This document shows, piece by piece, positions 61,301 to 64,000 of a stretch of DNA of 64,000 bases (position 1 is its first letter; each line of letters begins with the position of its first letter). This DNA is from Paraburkholderia sp. Ac-20340 (GTDB taxonomy: Bacteria > Pseudomonadota > Gammaproteobacteria > Burkholderiales > Burkholderiaceae): NCBI RefSeq assembly GCF_017104965.1, contig NZ_JAAGPR010000023.1, positions 1-64,000 of the forward strand, read 5' to 3'. Below the pieces are notes generated by a model, which did not search any database, was not told the DNA's origin, and saw nothing but the letters and a program-made list of their open reading frames with translations. Made by a program: the position numbers and the translations under genes.

Positions 61301-61686
61301 ACACGCTCGCAAACGCCTACCGTATCGAGATCGACGAAATACAGGCAGTTGCGGCGCAATTGCAGCAGCGCCAGCCACGACTCCATGGTGATGCGGTAGC
61401 GTGTGATTTCGCCGTCGCTATCGGCATAGGCCGCGTGCGTGACGTAGCCGTTCCAGCAGCGCTCGCCTGCGCCCGTAGCCAGCCGCAGGCGCGCCGCGCT
61501 GCCCATCAGCGGCGCGAGGTCGAGAAACGCCGCGTTCGACAGCACGTCGATCTCGAAGCGAAACGATTCGTTCACGCCTTCGCGACCATGAAAGCGCTCG
61601 ACGACGAACGCGCCCGGCATCGCGGTATCGATCTGAATATGACGGGTCGCCTGCCTCACACCCGTTAAAGCGCCAACGAGATCCAT
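58363..61686 (-). CDS. vgrG: evolved VgrG with C-terminal zinc-metallopeptidase-like domain
   Basis: 1107 residues. Gp27/gp5 spike to about 560, DUF2345 helix about 600-825, a transthyretin-like beta domain about 829-890, a short linker, and a C-terminal domain (about 930-1107). The last domain has H1010-E-M-T-H1014 followed by V-W-Q-F-Q, with E1055 in M-E-Q-Q-G-N-I-V-A-D-Y as likely third zinc ligand, a zincin (HExxH...E) arrangement. VgrG2b of Pseudomonas shows that VgrG-borne metallopeptidases can be periplasmic toxins. The downstream lipoprotein overlaps by 23 bp. Confidence 0.88.
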   Translation of the reverse strand: MDLVGALTGVRQATRHIQIDTAMPGAFVVERFHGREGVNESFRFEIDVLSNAAFLDLAPLMGSAARLRLATGAGERCWNGYVTHAAYADSDGEITRYRITMESWLALLQLRRNCLYFVDLDTVGVCERVFSDYPEARRRYELHEPLRTYRLRGQYRETDRDFVLRQLAEAGLSYRIEHAQDTGDAPCGNHSVVVFDRRAGFDAGSTIAYNRQDVGDPDGVMTQFAERRQLVPDSVVATSWKSSELLALAGRARQLSEADVPVLPAREIYEGQRAGRFETGEEAQRYADQRLDALQLDRRIYHGAGSSRTLETGKVHTLTGYLDGTVKFVPLWIEHEAVNNLGAQIAQVLASGELDQGLYRNRFTAVPEHVAIVPAFRDRPVVHGVQTAIVVGEPGSVVSSTRDHQVRIQFPWMRGTAPLAGGLTDTASRSNPAGHAPGDHRSGVLVRVAEQAAGPNFGHAFTPRVGAEVAVGFESGNIDLPVVLGQVYGGRVQPPFAAGEGSDANHSGTLTGLQTQTLDGQSGSRWVMDDAPGQLRHELTNATASSTLAQGYLIEQQGATRGAYRGEGFELATQGWGVVRAGEGVLMSSTARRQGVSTQMDAAERIGQLKNAVDASAELDTAALGAQALGLGANAAQSAFLKSIDPAQDGKYTGSVNGQSTAQPGGKAVERFAQPAVLMESPNNIAMTTPNSAVAYAAQHVHVSAQGDAHVGAAATVAAASGDATSFYSVAGGVKAIAGEGPVSVEAHASTMEISGDQTVSVTSTEERVDVLAKDAIVLQQGQNRITIKGADIIVETPGQFSVKAAGHPFPGAASDSVQLPGLPVLAPFAVYDEQIRFVSKSADPLAKVAYQLKLADGSTVSGVTDDDGRTQRIVTDQPVKIESAALTPAQTVDCCSRTAAAAPEAVNVPIADIQTNDAQVGSSVKSVEVGSEGRALTQGEIEMAKLIFQEGIDYSRVRVHKGSYFWFNLQSKRTAVTPNGEMYFLEGDYEEDFSLPQGEFIQKRSWFLHEMTHVWQFQMGYAVRWHGILVRLRFGSAYDYTIEAGQVFGDFNMEQQGNIVADYYAIVIAKTLRAAIHDAPFPDHHKLEKVLAPLFKDPKDAANLPK

Positions 61687-61723
61687 GTCGTGTTCCAGCC
61701 AGATACGGTAATAGTCGATACGT

Positions 61724-64000
61724 TCAGAACATCTTGCCCATGTCGATGTTGTACTTCACCATCTGACGCTGCGCTTCCCATTCTTCTTCGGCCGTCGGCA
61801 CGCGCGGCGCATCCCAGCGCACGCCGTTCACGAACACCGTGCGCCAGCGCAGATAGCCCCACACGAAATAGAACTCGCGGCCCGAGTCCTGCAGCGCGAG
61901 CCCGCCCGTCACTTTGGGGTCGGTCAGTACGGCGCTGTCACTCGACGCATCGGTGCGCCTCGCGGCACGCGCCTGTTGCGCCGCGCGCTGTGCGGCGTCG
62001 TAACGCGCCAGAATGGCGCTTTGCTGTGCGCTGAGCGGCGAGCGCGGTTCCGGGTCGGCCAGCATCGCAGGCGAAGGCGCGAGGCCCACCGAACCTGCGC
62101 CGATCATCTGCATGATCTGCGCCGTGCCCGGCATACCGGTTGCCTGACGCTGCTTCCATTGCGCATGATCGCGCTCGAACTGGGCCTGCTGCTTCTTGAG
62201 ATCCTGAATCTGCTTGTGGTTCCAGACATCGTCGTCGTCGCCAAGCGGCTTGAACCATGCACGCGAGTCATGCATGAAGCCGTCGTAAAGCGCGCTGATC
62301 GCCGCTTCGGGCGGCCCCAGGTTCCAGTCGCTGCGCACTTCGCACCATTGCCGCCACTTTTCCTCGATCTGCTGACGAAAGAAGTCGACGGCAAGCTTTC
62401 CGCCGCCGATCGCCGGGCCAACGAAGGGATTCACAGCCAGACTCGCGAGCGCAGGCAATAGCGGCGGCGCAACCAGCGCGACGGACTTCGGGTTTTTCGC
62501 CATCTGGTTGTCGATCGCCTTCATGACGTAGTGGCCCACCGTCGGCCCGCCATTTTTCTCGCACTCGAGCAGGTCCTTCCATTCGGCCCTGAGCTCTTCG
62601 TTCGCGCTGTCGAGATCGGCGCCATCCTGCGGATAGGCGGCTTTGGCCGCCTTGAAGCCCGGCTGCTCGCGCAGATTGTCGAGCCGCATCCTGCGCCAGC
62701 GCAGATAGAGACCGTAGTGCGCGCGCATCAGCCCTGCGGTGCCGTGATCCTGATTGGCGTAGTAGCCCTTGCTCGTGTTGACGTAGTTCGCGAAGGCGGT
62801 CTTGAGGGCGGACGAAATGCCGAAAGACGCCGCGACATCGGCACCCGCGCTGATCGCGTCAAGCGGCACACCCGCCACGCGCGCCGCTCGATACATGTCG
62901 AGCAAGGGTACCTGCGAAAGCTTGTCCGCATCGCCGGTGCCACGTCCCTGCTCGCCGGGGCCATAGCCGCCGCCGACATCCGAATGCACGCCGGGATAGA
63001 CGATTTCCTCGCGGCCATCCATCGCGCTGTCGATCAGGTCGAGCGGAAACGAGCCGCGTGGTTCATGGGCGGCAACCATATGAACGCAGCGACGCACATA
63101 GGACGGCACCGCCATCAATTCCTTGCGCCCCCAGCCGCCATGTCCGTCGAACACCGTCGCGGCCGTACTCTGGGCAATTCCCACAGAGGCCACCGTATCG
63201 AAGATGCCGAGAAAATCGTACGAGACCGGCACGCCACAGAGCGTGAAATCCGGATCGAGCGCATCGGCGAGCCAGTTCGAGAACGTGCGCGCCTCGGCCG
63301 CACCGCGCGAGAAGCCAAACACGTACAGGCGAATTCGCTGTACTTTCGGCTTGCCATTGACGAGCCGATCGCCCACGCGCGCCTTGAGCGCGGCACAACG
63401 CTCGCGCATTACACGGCGGCGTTTCTCGTCCCATTCGCGCATCGTGCGCGTCCAGTTCGCGATATCGACTTCGCCTTTGAGTTGCGACCAGATGGTGTCG
63501 CGATCCCAACGCAATTCGATACCGTTTTGCTCCGCGGCTATCAGTCTGAGCGCCCCTGCGCCCGAACTGCCACGCGCGTTGATATCGCCGATACTGCCAG
63601 GCTGGGGTGGCGTGCCGCCGAGATCGATGCCTTTGAAGTTGAGGTCGACGCTGATGGATCGCGTGATGTCCTTGTCTTTTTGTTGCAGCGCTTCGCTCAA
63701 GGTCACACCGCAAACGTATTGATGCACGGTGTTGTGGATCTGCAAGAGAGCCCAGTTGATGCGCCCCTCGCCTGCCCATCCCGCCGCGGCACCTGCAGCC
63801 GCCTGCAGGCCGACGCCCTGATCACCGACTTCGTTGACGAACGGCGTGCCCACGCCCGCCACATAGATTGGCTGGTGCCATCGGTCGACCATAAATGCAT
63901 GGAAGAGACGCGAGACGTTGCTGTCTTTCCCTCCCGGACGATCGCGCCCCTCGTTATTGCGCGTCCCATCGAAAAAGACGCCGATGTGAAGCGTCTTGCA
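61724..64000 (-). CDS. Tle1-type DUF2235 T6SS phospholipase effector (5' partial)
   Basis: The frame stays open to the window edge. Codons upstream of the Met at 63892 read L-H-I-G-V-F-F-D-G-T-R-N-N-E-G and S-N-V-S-R-L-F-H-A-F, the true conserved DUF2235 N-terminus, so the gene is cut at its 5' end rather than starting at 63892. Downstream, G-F-S-R-G (codons at about 63302-63316), F-D-T-V-A-S and Y-P-G-V-H-S-D-V-G-G-G-Y are canonical. Tle1 enzymes hydrolyse phospholipids in target cells. It lies 37 bp upstream of the evolved vgrG. Confidence 0.88.
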   Translation of the reverse strand, partial: CKTLHIGVFFDGTRNNEGRDRPGGKDSNVSRLFHAFMVDRWHQPIYVAGVGTPFVNEVGDQGVGLQAAAGAAAGWAGEGRINWALLQIHNTVHQYVCGVTLSEALQQKDKDITRSISVDLNFKGIDLGGTPPQPGSIGDINARGSSGAGALRLIAAEQNGIELRWDRDTIWSQLKGEVDIANWTRTMREWDEKRRRVMRERCAALKARVGDRLVNGKPKVQRIRLYVFGFSRGAAEARTFSNWLADALDPDFTLCGVPVSYDFLGIFDTVASVGIAQSTAATVFDGHGGWGRKELMAVPSYVRRCVHMVAAHEPRGSFPLDLIDSAMDGREEIVYPGVHSDVGGGYGPGEQGRGTGDADKLSQVPLLDMYRAARVAGVPLDAISAGADVAASFGISSALKTAFANYVNTSKGYYANQDHGTAGLMRAHYGLYLRWRRMRLDNLREQPGFKAAKAAYPQDGADLDSANEELRAEWKDLLECEKNGGPTVGHYVMKAIDNQMAKNPKSVALVAPPLLPALASLAVNPFVGPAIGGGKLAVDFFRQQIEEKWRQWCEVRSDWNLGPPEAAISALYDGFMHDSRAWFKPLGDDDDVWNHKQIQDLKKQQAQFERDHAQWKQRQATGMPGTAQIMQMIGAGSVGLAPSPAMLADPEPRSPLSAQQSAILARYDAAQRAAQQARAARRTDASSDSAVLTDPKVTGGLALQDSGREFYFVWGYLRWRTVFVNGVRWDAPRVPTAEEEWEAQRQMVKYNIDMGKMF

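Noticed and set aside
61724..63892. ATG at 63892 as the start of the Tle1-type gene
   Set aside because: The conserved F-F-D-G-T-R-N-N N-terminus lies upstream in the same frame, so the gene is truncated by the window edge.
1..64000. CRISPR arrays, tRNA or rRNA genes, IS elements
   Set aside because: No regular spaced repeats, no tRNA-like cloverleaf or CCA-flanked segment, and no transposase-like protein were found.

Overview
The window looks like chromosomal DNA of a Burkholderiaceae bacterium, most likely Paraburkholderia or Caballeronia. The evidence is strongly GC-rich codon use, a Burkholderia-type trimeric porin, DUF4148 and DUF6726-like small secreted proteins, several LysR regulators, and type VI secretion (T6SS) genes of Burkholderia style. 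The assignment is inferred from gene content alone.

Region 1 (1-4621): the start of a Tat-exported protein runs off the left edge, followed by a divergent LysR regulator, alanine racemase, a carboxymuconolactone-decarboxylase-like protein, and a MocR-type (GntR/aminotransferase) regulator. Region 2 (4839-19364) is built around quaternary-amine uptake. It holds an enolase-superfamily enzyme with a mandelate-racemase His/Asp dyad, an orphan betaine-type binding protein, a porin, a GcvA-like LysR, an AT-richer two-gene insert (DUF6402-like protein plus a small membrane-anchored partner), then gabD, aldo/keto reductase and formaldehyde-activating enzyme on the minus strand. These diverge from a complete betaine-type ABC transporter (binding protein, permease, ATPase), an MFS carrier and a second GcvA-like LysR. 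Region 3 (19337-25167) is a minus-strand operon of aldehyde dehydrogenase, MFS permease, enolase-superfamily dehydratase and GMC oxidoreductase, probably for sugar acids or a related polyol. A 13-bp perfect inverted repeat and a TGTATACA palindrome lie upstream of it.

Region 4 (25557-35652) is a mixed stretch: small secreted proteins, an orphan flgH, two paralogous OmpR-type response regulators (one with a histidine kinase), an LprI-like protein, a lipoprotein-like pseudophosphatase that has lost its catalytic Cys and Arg, and an orphan flhC with a near-consensus promoter. Region 5 (35678-45824) is a complete guanidine-degradation operon on the minus strand. A guanidine-I (ykkC) riboswitch leads two urea-amidolyase-associated proteins, a urea/guanidine carboxylase, allophanate hydrolase and an ABC transporter. 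Region 6 (46283-49949) holds a tautomerase, a LysR, a leaderless PHB-depolymerase-like esterase, a possible phasin and a DUF4148 protein.

Region 7 (50036-64000) has an orphan fimbrial-type protein and then a T6SS effector cluster, all on the minus strand. In order of transcription it contains a canonical Tle1-type DUF2235 phospholipase (cut by the right edge), an evolved VgrG with a C-terminal HExxH metallopeptidase-like domain, its putative immunity lipoprotein, a second VgrG, a DUF4123 chaperone, a DUF805 membrane protein, a DUF3304 lipoprotein, and a second DUF2235 protein in which the nucleophile Ser is replaced by Asp. No T6SS structural genes are in the window.

The most interesting items are the riboswitch whose P2 arm can pair with the Shine-Dalgarno sequence, the VgrG-zincin/immunity pair, the degenerate Tle1 relative, the formaldehyde-activating enzyme in a quaternary-amine cluster, and the pseudophosphatase.
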